Counted from the first letter of the stretch, positions 26,316 through 34,695 are shown. The stretch: DNA of 64,000 nt from Ramlibacter ginsenosidimutans (GCF_042678185.1 NZ_JBHUDQ010000004.1), one strand, 5' to 3'. Numbers and translations: made by a program. Notes: generated by a model from the letters alone, not told the origin.

Positions 26316-27104
26316 ATGACAGCCGAGACGGAAGCGCCCTGCGGGCAGCATCGCCGCGGGAGCCGATCTGTGGAAGGGCACGATGTGCCGTCAGCAGAAC
26401 ACGCCCGGATTCGCCTTGCACAGTGTTCGCCCCTCCACGTGCGGGAGTCCTGCCTTGCCGGGGGCCTTTCGCAGCAGGACCTGGAGGCCCTGGATCGTCT
26501 GACGTTTTCGCGCAGGCGCGCGCACCTCGGGGAACCGCTCTACGAAGCCGGCCAGGCGTTCGGGCAACTGTATGCGGTGGGCAGCGGCACCTTCAAGTCC
26601 TGCGTGACCCTCGCGGATGGCCGGCAGCAGGTGACCGGATTCCACTTGCCCGGCGAGCTGCTGGGCCTGGACGGAGTCGGCACCGGCACTTACGCGAGCG
26701 GCGCCATCGCGTTGGAAGACAGTGAGGTCTGCGTCATTCCCTATGCGAACCTGCGGGATGCCTCCTCCGCCGGCGCGGAGGTGCAGGGCGCCATCGCCCG
26801 CCTCATGAGTCGCGAAATCGTGCGGGCGCACAGCCTCATGCTGATGCTCGGCAGCATGAACGCGGAGGAGCGCCTCGCCGCGTTCCTCCTGAGCTTCTCC
26901 AGCCGCATGAAGGCACGCGGCTTCTCGCCGACGGAGTTCCACCTGCGCATGTCGCGCGAGGAGATCGGCAGCTTCCTGGGCATGAAGCTGGAGACAGTGA
27001 GCCGAACTTTTTCCTCCTTGGTGCAGAAGCGCTTGCTCGATGTGAACAAGCGGCACGTGCGCATCGTCGACCTGCAGCAACTCCAGTCCGCGTTGGCGCG
27101 CTAG
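26316..27104 (+). CDS. FNR/CRP-family regulator with incomplete cysteine set
   Basis: 262 residues from MTAETEAPC. It aligns with FNR throughout: LYAVGSGTFKSCVTL, QVTGFHLPGELLGLD, the MNAEERLAAFLLSFSSRMK dimer helix and the recognition helix EEIGSFLGMKLETVSRTFSS. FNR binds an oxygen-sensitive 4Fe-4S cluster through four cysteines. Here Cys37, Cys46 and Cys139 match three of them, but the position of the CxxC partner is Leu40 (CSPLHVRESC). Cluster binding is therefore doubtful or altered. DNA specificity should remain FNR-like (TTGAT-type half sites) because the recognition helix keeps ETVSR. It is monocistronic. The start is chosen for GAAGGGG seven bases upstream. Confidence 0.9.
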   Translation: MTAETEAPCGQHRRGSRSVEGHDVPSAEHARIRLAQCSPLHVRESCLAGGLSQQDLEALDRLTFSRRRAHLGEPLYEAGQAFGQLYAVGSGTFKSCVTLADGRQQVTGFHLPGELLGLDGVGTGTYASGAIALEDSEVCVIPYANLRDASSAGAEVQGAIARLMSREIVRAHSLMLMLGSMNAEERLAAFLLSFSSRMKARGFSPTEFHLRMSREEIGSFLGMKLETVSRTFSSLVQKRLLDVNKRHVRIVDLQQLQSALAR

Positions 27105-27247
27105 GGGACGCTACGCGCAGCCGCATTACCGGCACCAATGGGCTGGGAATTCGGCCGGGGGGCGGGAGCCGTTCTCGCGTCTGCGAGCGGCGCGTTCGTT
27201 GACGTGAACGCCGCATGCTGGCCCGAGGCATCGCCGCAGCGCGCGAG

Positions 27248-28624
27248 CTATGCCATCGGCAGCGCCTGCGAGGACTCGTGAGCGATCGCCATTCGCGCGC
27301 GCCGGCGCACGGCATCGATATTGTTGCGTAGATCGTAGAGCTCGTCGGCGTACGACAGCGGGACGGCAATGCGGTCGACTCGCTCGTCCAGTGCATCGAG
27401 TTCGCGCAGGACCTCCGGCGCGCGGCCGGGCTGTTCCTGCAGCGTCCTCTCAAGCTGGCGCAGGCGACCGTACCAGCGGAACACGCGCGAACGGACATGG
27501 AAGCGGTACAGCGGCGGGACGATGCGGGTGAAGGGAAGCACCAGCGCCAGCACGAGGCCCGCCACCACCCACATGCGCCCGACCAGGTTGGCGATCCAGA
27601 ACGGCATCCAGCGCTGCAGGAAGGGCTGGCCCGTCCGGTAGGTGCGCTCCGCCTCCTGTGAAACCGGATAACCGCTGCGCTGGATGGCGGGGAACGCGCC
27701 GGCGCGGTGGAACCAGCCCGCATCGCCATGGATGTCCACGGCGGCTTGCGCGAACAGTTCCTGCAGCGCGGGATGCGTATCCTCGCGTGCAAGCAGCTCG
27801 GTCGTGGTCGCGACCAGCCGCACATCGGCGGGCGGCTGGCCAGACGCGAGGTCCACTACGCCTTGCGGCAGGACCACGGGCGTGAGGAAGGGAAAGCGGC
27901 GCGAGTAGGCTTCGCTTTCGCCGAAGTCCATCAGGCGGATGCCGGGCGTGGCCAGCAGCATCTGCACCATCAGGGCTTCGGGCGCCGAGGCGAACACCAG
28001 CGCATCGAGCTGTCCGTCCAGCAAGGCGGCCGTAGCGGGCGTTTCCTCGAGGCGTGTGATCTGGAGCGTCGCCGCATCCATGCGATTCGCCTCGAACAGC
28101 TTCTGCATCAGCACGGGCAGGCCCGACCCCGCATTGCCCACGTTGACGGCGAGTCCCTGCAGCTGCGGCAGGGAGGAGAGCTGCCGCAACCCGGGCGTGC
28201 GCTCCACTTCGTCCGGATAGACATCCTCGCGGTAGAACAGCCACAAGGGTTCGACGAACAGGCTGCCGAGCGTGACGAGTTCCTGCGCATCGCCCGGCTG
28301 CGGAGTGCCGATGCCGCCTTGCACGAAGGCCACGTCCGCACGGCCTTCGCGCAGGAGCTGCAGGTTTTCCAGCGAGCCTTGCGTGGGCCGCAGCGTCACG
28401 TCGATGCCGTAGCGGGCCAGCGCTGCGCGGTAACGCTGGCCGAAGGTATCGTAGGCGCTGCGCGCCGGCCCGGTGGCAAGCACGACGTGCTTCGGCGGGC
28501 TGGGGTCGAGCCACCAGTACGCCAGCACCAGCCCGCCGACCGCGAGCAGGACGAGCGGAACGGCGGGCAACAGCACTTCGCGCAGGGTGGCCAGGTGACC
28601 GTGCACCGCTTCGGCTGGCTTCAT
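27248..28624 (-). CDS. Membrane-anchored TAXI-family solute-binding protein
   Basis: 458 residues. An N-terminal membrane segment (17-37) anchors a TAXI domain (about 45-335: VVLATGPARSAYDTFGQRY, TLRPTQGSLENLQLL, VAFVQGGIG, VGNAGSGLPVLMQKL). A second hydrophobic segment (340-366) is followed by a charged cytoplasmic tail to residue 458. TAXI proteins normally deliver substrate to TRAP permeases, but no fused DctQM genes adjoin and the double anchoring is unlike a free periplasmic receptor. This architecture recurs in betaproteobacteria and may be sensory. A small reading frame with a good ribosome site overlaps its start. Confidence 0.85.
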   Translation of the reverse strand: MKPAEAVHGHLATLREVLLPAVPLVLLAVGGLVLAYWWLDPSPPKHVVLATGPARSAYDTFGQRYRAALARYGIDVTLRPTQGSLENLQLLREGRADVAFVQGGIGTPQPGDAQELVTLGSLFVEPLWLFYREDVYPDEVERTPGLRQLSSLPQLQGLAVNVGNAGSGLPVLMQKLFEANRMDAATLQITRLEETPATAALLDGQLDALVFASAPEALMVQMLLATPGIRLMDFGESEAYSRRFPFLTPVVLPQGVVDLASGQPPADVRLVATTTELLAREDTHPALQELFAQAAVDIHGDAGWFHRAGAFPAIQRSGYPVSQEAERTYRTGQPFLQRWMPFWIANLVGRMWVVAGLVLALVLPFTRIVPPLYRFHVRSRVFRWYGRLRQLERTLQEQPGRAPEVLRELDALDERVDRIAVPLSYADELYDLRNNIDAVRRRARMAIAHESSQALPMA

Positions 28625-28737
28625 GCGCGCGATTTTCGCGCGCCGACGAACTGCCAGGTCTGGGATGCCCCGGCGGCAGGCGCAAGTCCCGCGGACGCAA
28701 CGCACATCGTCCAGGCGAGACGGGAAAGGCTTCGCAT
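28621..28737 (-). CDS. Possible 38-residue exported peptide coupled to TAXI gene
   Basis: A 38-codon frame begins with ATG at 28737, has GGGAGG five bases upstream and ends with a TGA overlapping the ATG of the TAXI gene. The product opens with two Arg and a hydrophobic run (MRSLSRLAWTMCVASAGL) followed by APAAGA, which looks like a signal peptide, and ends VGARKSRA. It could be a real small secreted peptide or a translational leader for the next gene. Coding conservation has not been tested. Confidence 0.4.
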   Translation of the reverse strand: MRSLSRLAWTMCVASAGLAPAAGASQTWQFVGARKSRA

Positions 28738-28963
28738 GGTTTCCTCCCTGCAGATGCGTCATGCTTGCCGCTACCGCGAATCGCCGCCATTGGGGAAACG
28801 TGCAAGCGGCCGGGCACACGGTCGCGTCACTCTGGCACGAAGCCGATCGAACGCAGCCCCTTCACGTTTCCCTCCGGCCCTGCGCATGTCCAGCCAGAGG
28901 TCCTCGCTTCCAGGAGGCAGCGCGGCCTCGAGGCCCAGCTCCGCCCAGTGCGCCTGCGTTGAT

Positions 28964-29046
28964 GCAGCCCTCACGCCGCTTCACGAACCTGCAGCCAGTT
29001 CCAGCGGCTTTGATAAGACGCGGCCTTTTCCCGAAAGAGCGTCAGA
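28964..29046. repeat. 83-bp duplicated segment, copy A
   Basis: Matches 54455-54537 at 79 of 83 positions by eye. This copy covers the last codons and stop of the nucleotidyltransferase-like gene plus a few bases beyond; the other copy is detached from any such gene. Confidence 0.85.
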
Positions 29047-29576
29047 TGGGGCGTCAGCGGATTGGGCGTGATGAGCCCGGCGTACAGGATCTCCAGTCCG
29101 TTGGGTGCGTAGAGCTCGTGACCGCTGGCCGTGCGACGCACGCCGACACAGGTCGAGGGAATCAGGAACCGGTCGATTCCCTCCCTCGCGGTGGCGAGCT
29201 GCGGATAAGGATGGCCGAAGTGCTCCTCGTACCAAAGGTGCACCCGCGCCTGGTTCTTGACCTCGATGGGAACACCGAGGAAACCGAGCAGCCGCTCGAC
29301 GCGCGCCTGCACGCGCGCCTCGCCGGCCGCCGAAAAATCGTCCGCGTCGAAGTAGAAGATGTCGTAATCCTTGATCCCTTCGTGCGGCAAGCGGCCGGAC
29401 TGGAGGTTCCACACGGTCTGGAAGAGGCATCCGGCCACCAGCCAACCGTCCGGCAATGCGAGATCGCTCCACGCATCCAGGATGGCGCGGTTGAAACGGT
29501 TACGGACGATCTCGGAAACGAAGCGTTCCGCTTGAAGGGATAGGGGACTCACTGCCGGATTAAGCCACGGCGCCAT
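28971..29576 (-). CDS. Nucleotidyltransferase-like protein
   Basis: 201 residues. The fold is suggested by WLVAGCLFQTVWN (a G-[CS] motif), then GIKDYDIFYFDADDFS with the acidic metal-binding pair, then VKNQARVHLWYEEHFGHPYP. The C-terminus LFREKAASYQSRWNWLQV is usual for this family in betaproteobacteria. These proteins are uncharacterised relatives of the nucleotidyltransferase superfamily. The 3' end is contained in a duplicated 83-bp segment. Probably monocistronic. Start at MAPWLN; no better alternative. Confidence 0.8.
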   Translation of the reverse strand: MAPWLNPAVSPLSLQAERFVSEIVRNRFNRAILDAWSDLALPDGWLVAGCLFQTVWNLQSGRLPHEGIKDYDIFYFDADDFSAAGEARVQARVERLLGFLGVPIEVKNQARVHLWYEEHFGHPYPQLATAREGIDRFLIPSTCVGVRRTASGHELYAPNGLEILYAGLITPNPLTPHLTLFREKAASYQSRWNWLQVREAA

Positions 29577-29633
29577 TGTTCGGATGCAGCAGCGCTGGCC
29601 GCCGATGGCAACGCTCAGCGGGTCACGTTGATC

Positions 29634-30467
29634 TCAGCCAGGAGGCGATCCTTTGTCAACTCTGGTGAGCAGATGGAGATGGCCATCGGGGTCGCGCAGC
29701 AATCCGTCGCGGTCAGCGCTCCACACGACGCGGGTGGCTGCCACGTCGTTCGCAGCCAGGTGCCCTGCCCTTCGAGGGGATGGCGAGCGGTAGCCGAGCA
29801 GCTCGAGGTGCGGCGTCCCGATCGCAGGCATCAGCGGCACGACATCCACTTCGGCGCCGGCGAGTGCATCGAGTGCGGCCTGGGTCGGACCGTGGTTCAG
29901 CATTCGACCTTGCGTGGACAGGCCCAGCGCTTCGTAGAAAGCGCGGGAGGCCTCCACGTCGGCGACCGAAATGGCGCTGTGATCGATGCCAAGCAGGCCG
30001 GCCTTGCGCGGTGAGCCGGCGAACTGCAGCAGCTCCAGCGGATGTCCCTCCGGATCGCGGAACTTGACGGCGGTCACGCCGCCCGAGGACTCCGGCAATG
30101 TCACGGGCCCGCCGACGGAAATCGTCGCTGCGCCCAGCGCGCGAGCGCGCGACCAGGCGGCGGCCGCATCGTCGGTGACGAGTGCCAGATGCTGGAAGCG
30201 GCTGTCCGCGCCCGTGACGTTCGACGGATAAGGCTGCCCCGGCGGGTCGAAATGATCCAGCTCGATGCGCTGATCGCCAAGCGACAGGGTTCGCCGCCAG
30301 CCGACGCCCTGCAACCCGAGCAGCGTCATTTCCGCGGCGGGGATCGCTTGCGGCTCGCCCGCGGCGAAACCGAGTCCCGTATAGAAGGCCACGAGCCGCG
30401 CCGGCTCGCGGGTCACCAGCCGGAACGCGAGGATGGCCGTGAGACTGGCCGTCACGGGCGAACGCAT
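29634..30467 (-). CDS. VOC/glyoxalase-family protein, two tandem domains
   Basis: 277 residues from MRSPVTASL. Two vicinal-oxygen-chelate halves are visible: FYTGLGFAAG with LVTDDAAAAWSRARALG and FRDPEGHPLELLQF, then IDHSAISVADVEASRAFYEA with a second LHLL ending. Metal ligands (His, Glu) sit in RFQHLALVTDD, GHPLELLQF and GIDHSAIS. Two fused domains occur in extradiol dioxygenases and in non-catalytic relatives; no clear assignment. It is the last gene of a five-gene operon and overlaps the SMP-30 gene by 16 bp. Confidence 0.8.
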   Translation of the reverse strand: MRSPVTASLTAILAFRLVTREPARLVAFYTGLGFAAGEPQAIPAAEMTLLGLQGVGWRRTLSLGDQRIELDHFDPPGQPYPSNVTGADSRFQHLALVTDDAAAAWSRARALGAATISVGGPVTLPESSGGVTAVKFRDPEGHPLELLQFAGSPRKAGLLGIDHSAISVADVEASRAFYEALGLSTQGRMLNHGPTQAALDALAGAEVDVVPLMPAIGTPHLELLGYRSPSPRRAGHLAANDVAATRVVWSADRDGLLRDPDGHLHLLTRVDKGSPPG

Positions 30468-31354
30468 CCGCGCGCGTTGGTGTAGATCGCCATCAGCGTG
30501 TGCGAGGCGCAGACGAACAGGCGCGACCGGTTGCGGCCGCCGAAGCACACGTTGGCCACCGGCGATGGTGTGAGGATCTTGCCGAGCAACTCGCCCTGCG
30601 GGCTGATGCAGTGGACGCCATCGCCCGCGCTCGACCAGAGATTGCCCTGCTCGTCGACACGAAAGCCGTCGGCAGCGCCCGGCGTGACGCTGTAAAAACG
30701 TTCGCCGCCCGAAAGCTTGCCGTCTTCGCCAACTGCGAAGCGGCGGATGCAGCGCGGCGCTGCGTCGTCGAACTGGTCGCCGGTCTCGGCGACATAAAGC
30801 CAGCGCTCGTCCGGCGAGAAGGCCAGTCCGTTCGGGTTGACGAAATCGGCCGTAGCGATGCGCAGCTCTCCGCTGGCCGGATCGAGCCGGTAGAGCGTCG
30901 GCGGCAATTCCTGCTGCTGCTTGCCGCCTTCGTAGTCGGTGCTGATACCGTAGATCGGGTCGCTGAACCAGATCGTCCCGTCCGACTTGCAGACGATGTC
31001 ATTGGGCGAATTGAGGCGCCTGCCGTCGCGATGGCTGGCGAGCACGGTCACGGTTCCATCGAACTCGATGCGCGTGACGTTGCGGTGGCGGTGCGAGCAG
31101 GTGAGCAGGCGTCCCTGGCGGTCGCGCGCGTGGCCGTTGGCGAAGCCGGAGGGCTGGCGGAATACCGAGATGCCGCCGTGTTCGCTCCAGCGCAGCACGC
31201 GGTCGTTGGGCAGGTCGCTGACGTACAGGCAGTCATGGTCCGCGAACCACACCGGTCCTTCCAGCCAGCGATAGCCGGTGCCGAGTGTCTCCAGCGGCGC
31301 ATTGGCCAGCACCAGTGCGCGAAAACGCGGATCGCAGATCTCGATGCTGTCCAT
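30452..31354 (-). CDS. SMP-30/gluconolactonase family lactonase
   Basis: 300 residues forming a six-bladed propeller. Metal ligands of the family are present: Glu32 in WLEGPVWF, Asn118 in LNSPNDIVC, Asn175 in NPNGLAF and Asp229 in GAADGFRVDEQGNLW. Such enzymes hydrolyse sugar lactones to aldonic acids. It is fourth in the operon headed by a GMC oxidoreductase, which can produce a lactone from a sugar; that would make a two-step oxidation/hydrolysis pair. There is no signal peptide, so hydrolysis would be cytoplasmic. It starts 4 bp after the cupin stop. Confidence 0.9.
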   Translation of the reverse strand: MDSIEICDPRFRALVLANAPLETLGTGYRWLEGPVWFADHDCLYVSDLPNDRVLRWSEHGGISVFRQPSGFANGHARDRQGRLLTCSHRHRNVTRIEFDGTVTVLASHRDGRRLNSPNDIVCKSDGTIWFSDPIYGISTDYEGGKQQQELPPTLYRLDPASGELRIATADFVNPNGLAFSPDERWLYVAETGDQFDDAAPRCIRRFAVGEDGKLSGGERFYSVTPGAADGFRVDEQGNLWSSAGDGVHCISPQGELLGKILTPSPVANVCFGGRNRSRLFVCASHTLMAIYTNARGCVRP

Positions 31355-31358
31355 GCCG

Positions 31359-31805
31359 CTACCTCACGTGGCAAGGTGCGCGCACAGGATCGACATGGAG
31401 CTGCACCGTCATCAGACAGCACGGCTCGTTGCCGACGGTGCCGGAGCGGTGGCCCTTCCTGCCGCCCTGCTCGACGCAACCCTGGTCTTCGCCGAGCGAG
31501 AACTCGCCCGGCCCCTGCTCGATGCGCGTGCCATCCATGCTCTCGATGAACCAGCGTCCCGACAGGACCACGATCCATTGCGGCGCCGGATTCTCGTGCC
31601 ACTCGCCCACCCAGCCGACCGGCTGGACGGTGAAGACGACGCTGGCCTCGGAGCGCGGCTGGGGATTGTTCCACTGTGCATCCGCATCGCCAACGCGGTG
31701 CGGACCGTAGTGGTCGAGACGGCACTGGCGCTGGTGGCTGACGCCTTCCTCGTCGACCCACAGATGCCAGTACGGAACGCTGGGGCGGGGACCGAGATCG
31801 CTCAT
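31359..31805 (-). CDS. Cupin-like protein in GMC operon
   Basis: 148 residues from MSDLGPRPSV. Cupin character is seen in GEWHENPAPQWIVVLSGRWF and QGPGEFSLGEDQG, with GRKGHRSGTVG later. The family usually binds a metal ion with His/Glu; here candidates are His and Glu of EWHENP and Glu in GEFSLGED. Members can be isomerases, sensors or dioxygenases. Its start overlaps the DoxX stop by four bases. Function in the operon is unknown. Confidence 0.7.
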   Translation of the reverse strand: MSDLGPRPSVPYWHLWVDEEGVSHQRQCRLDHYGPHRVGDADAQWNNPQPRSEASVVFTVQPVGWVGEWHENPAPQWIVVLSGRWFIESMDGTRIEQGPGEFSLGEDQGCVEQGGRKGHRSGTVGNEPCCLMTVQLHVDPVRAPCHVR

Positions 31806-32260
31806 GGCTTCTCCATGCGTGCGGCGTAGGGATGGCTGGATGCCAGCGGATGCGCGAGGAAAACGGCCAGCCCCGATCCGTCGGTGCCGACGGTCAGGAG
31901 CAGGAACCCGGCGGCGAGCGACAGGTTCTTCAGGAAATCCCAGAACAGCGTCCGGCCCCGGCCGCCTGCGTCGGACCAGAAGTCGCCCTGGGCCCAGAAG
32001 CGTTTCCACAGGATCGCGGTCGCGGCGCAATACGCCGCCATCGCCAGCGCACACGCCCGGTCCGCGACACCGGTGACGATGCCGAGCGACATGAACACTT
32101 CGATGCCGAGCCCGCAAAGGATCGCGGCGATCGCGAGTGGGCGCCAGGGGAACGTCTCGCTCGCCTGGCGGACCGCGCCCTCGAAGTTCAGCACCTTGTC
32201 CAGGGCGCTGAAGGGCAGGAACAGCAGGACCAGCCCACAGCGCACGGCCAAGGCCGCCAT
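31802..32260 (-). CDS. DoxX-like membrane protein
   Basis: 152 residues with four predicted membrane spans (about 4-20, 40-62, 64-85, 112-137). RCGLVLLFLPFSALDKVLNF and FPWRPLAIAAILCGLGIE recall DoxX proteins, which sit beside quinone-linked oxidoreductases. Placement directly after a GMC oxidoreductase suggests an electron-transfer or membrane docking role, as inferred for DoxX-type partners. It begins 11 bp after the GMC stop and overlaps the cupin start. Confidence 0.72.
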   Translation of the reverse strand: MAALAVRCGLVLLFLPFSALDKVLNFEGAVRQASETFPWRPLAIAAILCGLGIEVFMSLGIVTGVADRACALAMAAYCAATAILWKRFWAQGDFWSDAGGRGRTLFWDFLKNLSLAAGFLLLTVGTDGSGLAVFLAHPLASSHPYAARMEKP

Positions 32261-32271
32261 CGCAGCACTGC

Positions 32272-33837
32272 TCACAGCCGCTCCCTGATGCGGTCGGCGA
32301 CCCGAAGTGCGTTGGCGATGATGGTCAGCGTGGGGTTCACCGCGCCGATCGACGGAAAGAAACTGGCATCGGCCAGGTACAGGTTGTCGACCTCGTGGGC
32401 GCGGCAGTCGAGGTCGAGCACCGACGTGGCGGGATCGGTTCCGAAGCGCGCCGTACCCGCCTGGTGGGCGGTGCCGTCCAGCAGGATGTCCTTGCCGAAA
32501 TAGAGACTGCGTTCCAGCAGCACGTGCGGATGGCCGGCCTCGGTGAGCACCTGCTTGAGTTTGCGCTTGAGATGGTGCAGCGCCTGGGGATTGGTCTCGT
32601 GCTGATCCAGGTGGACCATGCCGTCCTTGTAGTAGATACGGTTGTCCGGATGCGGCAGGTCTTCGGCCTGCAGCCAGAAATCCATCGAGTGGCGCGCGAT
32701 CTGTTCGAAGGGCATCCGGGGCAGCCATTCCAGCCATTCGGGCAGCACCTCGCCCCGGATCTGCGGAGCATGGCTGGTGGCGCACATCTGCACGAGTCCG
32801 AGCGGATGCGGCCAGTCGTCCGCGCCGAAATAGAAATCGCTGAACGCAAGCGTCTTCTGGAACACCGTGTCGTTGGCCTGCGGCATGACCGCCATCAGCA
32901 CGCTCATGTGATGGCGCATGTAGTTGCGTCCCACCTGGCCAGAGCCGTTGGCAAGGCCGTCGGGATGCTGATCGTTGGCCGATCGCAGCAGCAGCAGCGC
33001 CGAGGAGAGCGCACCGCAGGCGACCACGACGATGTCGGCCGAATAGATCTCCTCGCCACCGTTGCGCGTCACATGCACGGCGTCGACCCGGCGGCCGGAA
33101 GCATCGGTGCCGAGGCGGGACACATAGGCGTTGGTCATCAAGGTGACGTTGTCGTGGGCGGCCAGCATCGGGTCCACGCAGATGACCTGGGCGTCCGCCT
33201 TGCCATTGAGCAGGCACGGGAAGCCGTCGAAGAAGCTGCAGCGCATGCAGACGCTGGTGGGCGTCGGAGTTCCATCGGGCTTCTCATCGAGAAGGATGCC
33301 AAGCGGCAGATGGAACGGGTGCAGCCCGATAGCACGCAGGTCCGCGTCCAGCTGGGCGATCCTGGGCTCGTGGCTCACCGGCGGGTGCGGATAAGGCGTG
33401 CTCGCCCACGGTTCGAGCGGATCCTCCCCGCGCTGCCCGTGGACGTGAAAGAGCCGCTCGGCCTGCGCGTAGTACGGCTCGAACACCGCGTAGTCCAGCG
33501 GCCACGCGGGAGACACCCCACCGGCGTGCAGAACCTCCCCGAAGTCGCGCTCGCGCAGGCGCAGGAGCGCACCGCCGTAGACCTTGCTGTTACCACCGAC
33601 GAAGTAATGCAGGGCGGGGCTGAACGTCTTGCCCGTGGCGTTGGTCCAGGTCTCCCGCGCCTGATAGATGCCGTCGACGAAGACCGCCTGGCTGCTCCAG
33701 TTCTTTTCCGAGCGCGGCAGGTAATCGCCCCGTTCCAGGATCAGGATGCGCTTGCCCGTCGGTGCGAGGCGCTGCGCGAGCGATGCGCCACCCGGCCCGC
33801 TGCCGATGACGATCAGATCGTAGTGGTCGTGGATCAG
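32272..33837 (-). CDS. GMC-family oxidoreductase with probable CTG start
   Basis: 521 residues. The FAD-binding motif is VIGSGPGGASLAQRL with LILERGD, followed by GGNSKVYGGALLRLRERDF, MRCSFFDGFPCLLNGKADA, VVVACGALSSALLLLRSAND and the C-terminal active-site region NLYLADASFFPSIGAVNPTL with Asn. GMC enzymes oxidise alcohols or sugars, often with a membrane electron acceptor. The frame is unbroken from the FAD motif, but no ATG, GTG or TTG occurs between an upstream stop near 33945 and the motif. GGGAG at 33846-33850 sits 8 bp before a CTG at 33837, my chosen start. An unidentified frameshift is the alternative. Confidence 0.85.
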   Translation of the reverse strand: MIHDHYDLIVIGSGPGGASLAQRLAPTGKRILILERGDYLPRSEKNWSSQAVFVDGIYQARETWTNATGKTFSPALHYFVGGNSKVYGGALLRLRERDFGEVLHAGGVSPAWPLDYAVFEPYYAQAERLFHVHGQRGEDPLEPWASTPYPHPPVSHEPRIAQLDADLRAIGLHPFHLPLGILLDEKPDGTPTPTSVCMRCSFFDGFPCLLNGKADAQVICVDPMLAAHDNVTLMTNAYVSRLGTDASGRRVDAVHVTRNGGEEIYSADIVVVACGALSSALLLLRSANDQHPDGLANGSGQVGRNYMRHHMSVLMAVMPQANDTVFQKTLAFSDFYFGADDWPHPLGLVQMCATSHAPQIRGEVLPEWLEWLPRMPFEQIARHSMDFWLQAEDLPHPDNRIYYKDGMVHLDQHETNPQALHHLKRKLKQVLTEAGHPHVLLERSLYFGKDILLDGTAHQAGTARFGTDPATSVLDLDCRAHEVDNLYLADASFFPSIGAVNPTLTIIANALRVADRIRERL

Positions 33838-33986
33838 ACTGAGAACTCCCGCGGACGGACCCGAGCCCCTCCGGTTGCTTCGTCCATGATGGCACCGATC
33901 TGCCGCGCCGGGAGGCGAGATCCATGGCCAGGAGCGGCTCAGGAGTTACACGCGCGGCCTTCCGCTTGCACGCTGCACATGCTCTT

Positions 33987-34009
33987 TACCGGCGCTACAT
34001 CCGCCGGTA
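33987..34009 (+). promoter_or_regulatory. 5' UTR hairpin before the beta-barrel gene
   Basis: TACCGGCG/CGCCGGTA with a 7-nt loop, about 80 bp before the start. A second hairpin, CCCGCA/TGCGGG, follows at 34045-34061. Both may be mRNA structures in the leader; no T runs follow. Confidence 0.4.
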
Positions 34010-34088
34010 CCGAGCGGACAAGTGCGCCATGCAAACTGGCGCGGCCCGCAGCTGATGCGGGTCTTAGAACCAAAGTGAAAGAAGCAAG

Positions 34089-34604
34089 ATGAAAGTTATC
34101 GCGATCGCGACTGCTGCAGCGAGCCTGCTGCTGGGCGTTGCCGCCCACGCGCAACAAGCCCCCGCTGCCGGACCCCTGTACGGCGAGCTCGGTTATTCCT
34201 GGACCCAGATCCACGGCAACGGCGTGAAGGCCACGCCGGGCGCCGTGCGCGGCATCATCGGCTATGACGTGCACCCCAACCTGGCTGTCGAAGGCATGCT
34301 GGAAGGCGGCACGGGCCATGACACCGACAACGGGATCACCGCCAAACTGAAGTCCAGCTATGGTGTCTTCGTCAAGCCCAAGTACGACTTCGGCAACACC
34401 GAAGTGTTCGCCCGAGTGGGCTTCGCCCGCACCAATGTTGGCCTGTCCACCGGTGACGTCTCGTCCAACGACTTCGCCTACGGCGTCGGCGCCAAGTACA
34501 ACGTCACGCCCAGGGTGAATGTCGGCCTCGACTACACCCGTCTCGCCGACAAGGACGGCGTCAAGGTGGACGGCGTGACGCTGGGACTCGGCTACCGCTT
34601 CTGA
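34089..34604 (+). CDS. Outer-membrane beta-barrel protein (OmpA/OmpX-like)
   Basis: 171 residues with a signal peptide (MKVIAIATAAASLLLGVAAH, cleaved near AHA/QQ). The mature chain is an alternating strand pattern with paired strands such as LYGELGYSWTQIHG, VFVKPKYDFGNTEVFARVG and NVGLDYTRLADKDGVK, and it ends in GYRF, whose terminal aromatic residue is the usual Bam insertion signal. Length fits an eight-stranded barrel. Function could be structural or adhesion related. It is monocistronic, with leader hairpins and a strong terminator. Confidence 0.9.
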   Translation: MKVIAIATAAASLLLGVAAHAQQAPAAGPLYGELGYSWTQIHGNGVKATPGAVRGIIGYDVHPNLAVEGMLEGGTGHDTDNGITAKLKSSYGVFVKPKYDFGNTEVFARVGFARTNVGLSTGDVSSNDFAYGVGAKYNVTPRVNVGLDYTRLADKDGVKVDGVTLGLGYRF

Positions 34605-34644
34605 AGGATTCGCAGCTGAGGGTGCATGCCCCAGGCTGCGAAGG

Positions 34645-34668
34645 ACGCCCACCGCCGGTGGGCGTTTT
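34645..34668 (+). terminator. Intrinsic terminator of the beta-barrel gene
   Basis: ACGCCCACC/GGTGGGCGT stem with a 3-nt loop followed by a T run, 40 bp after the stop codon. Confidence 0.88.
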
Positions 34669-34695
34669 GCTTTGTGCCACTGCGCAGATGCCCTC

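Noticed and set aside
33590..33925. 111-codon frame with an ATG upstream of the GMC FAD motif
   Set aside because: It is one base out of frame with the FAD domain and reads low-complexity Arg-rich sequence.
32395..34092. 565-codon open frame opposite the GMC gene
   Set aside because: The GMC frame carries FAD and active-site motifs; the opposite frame has none.
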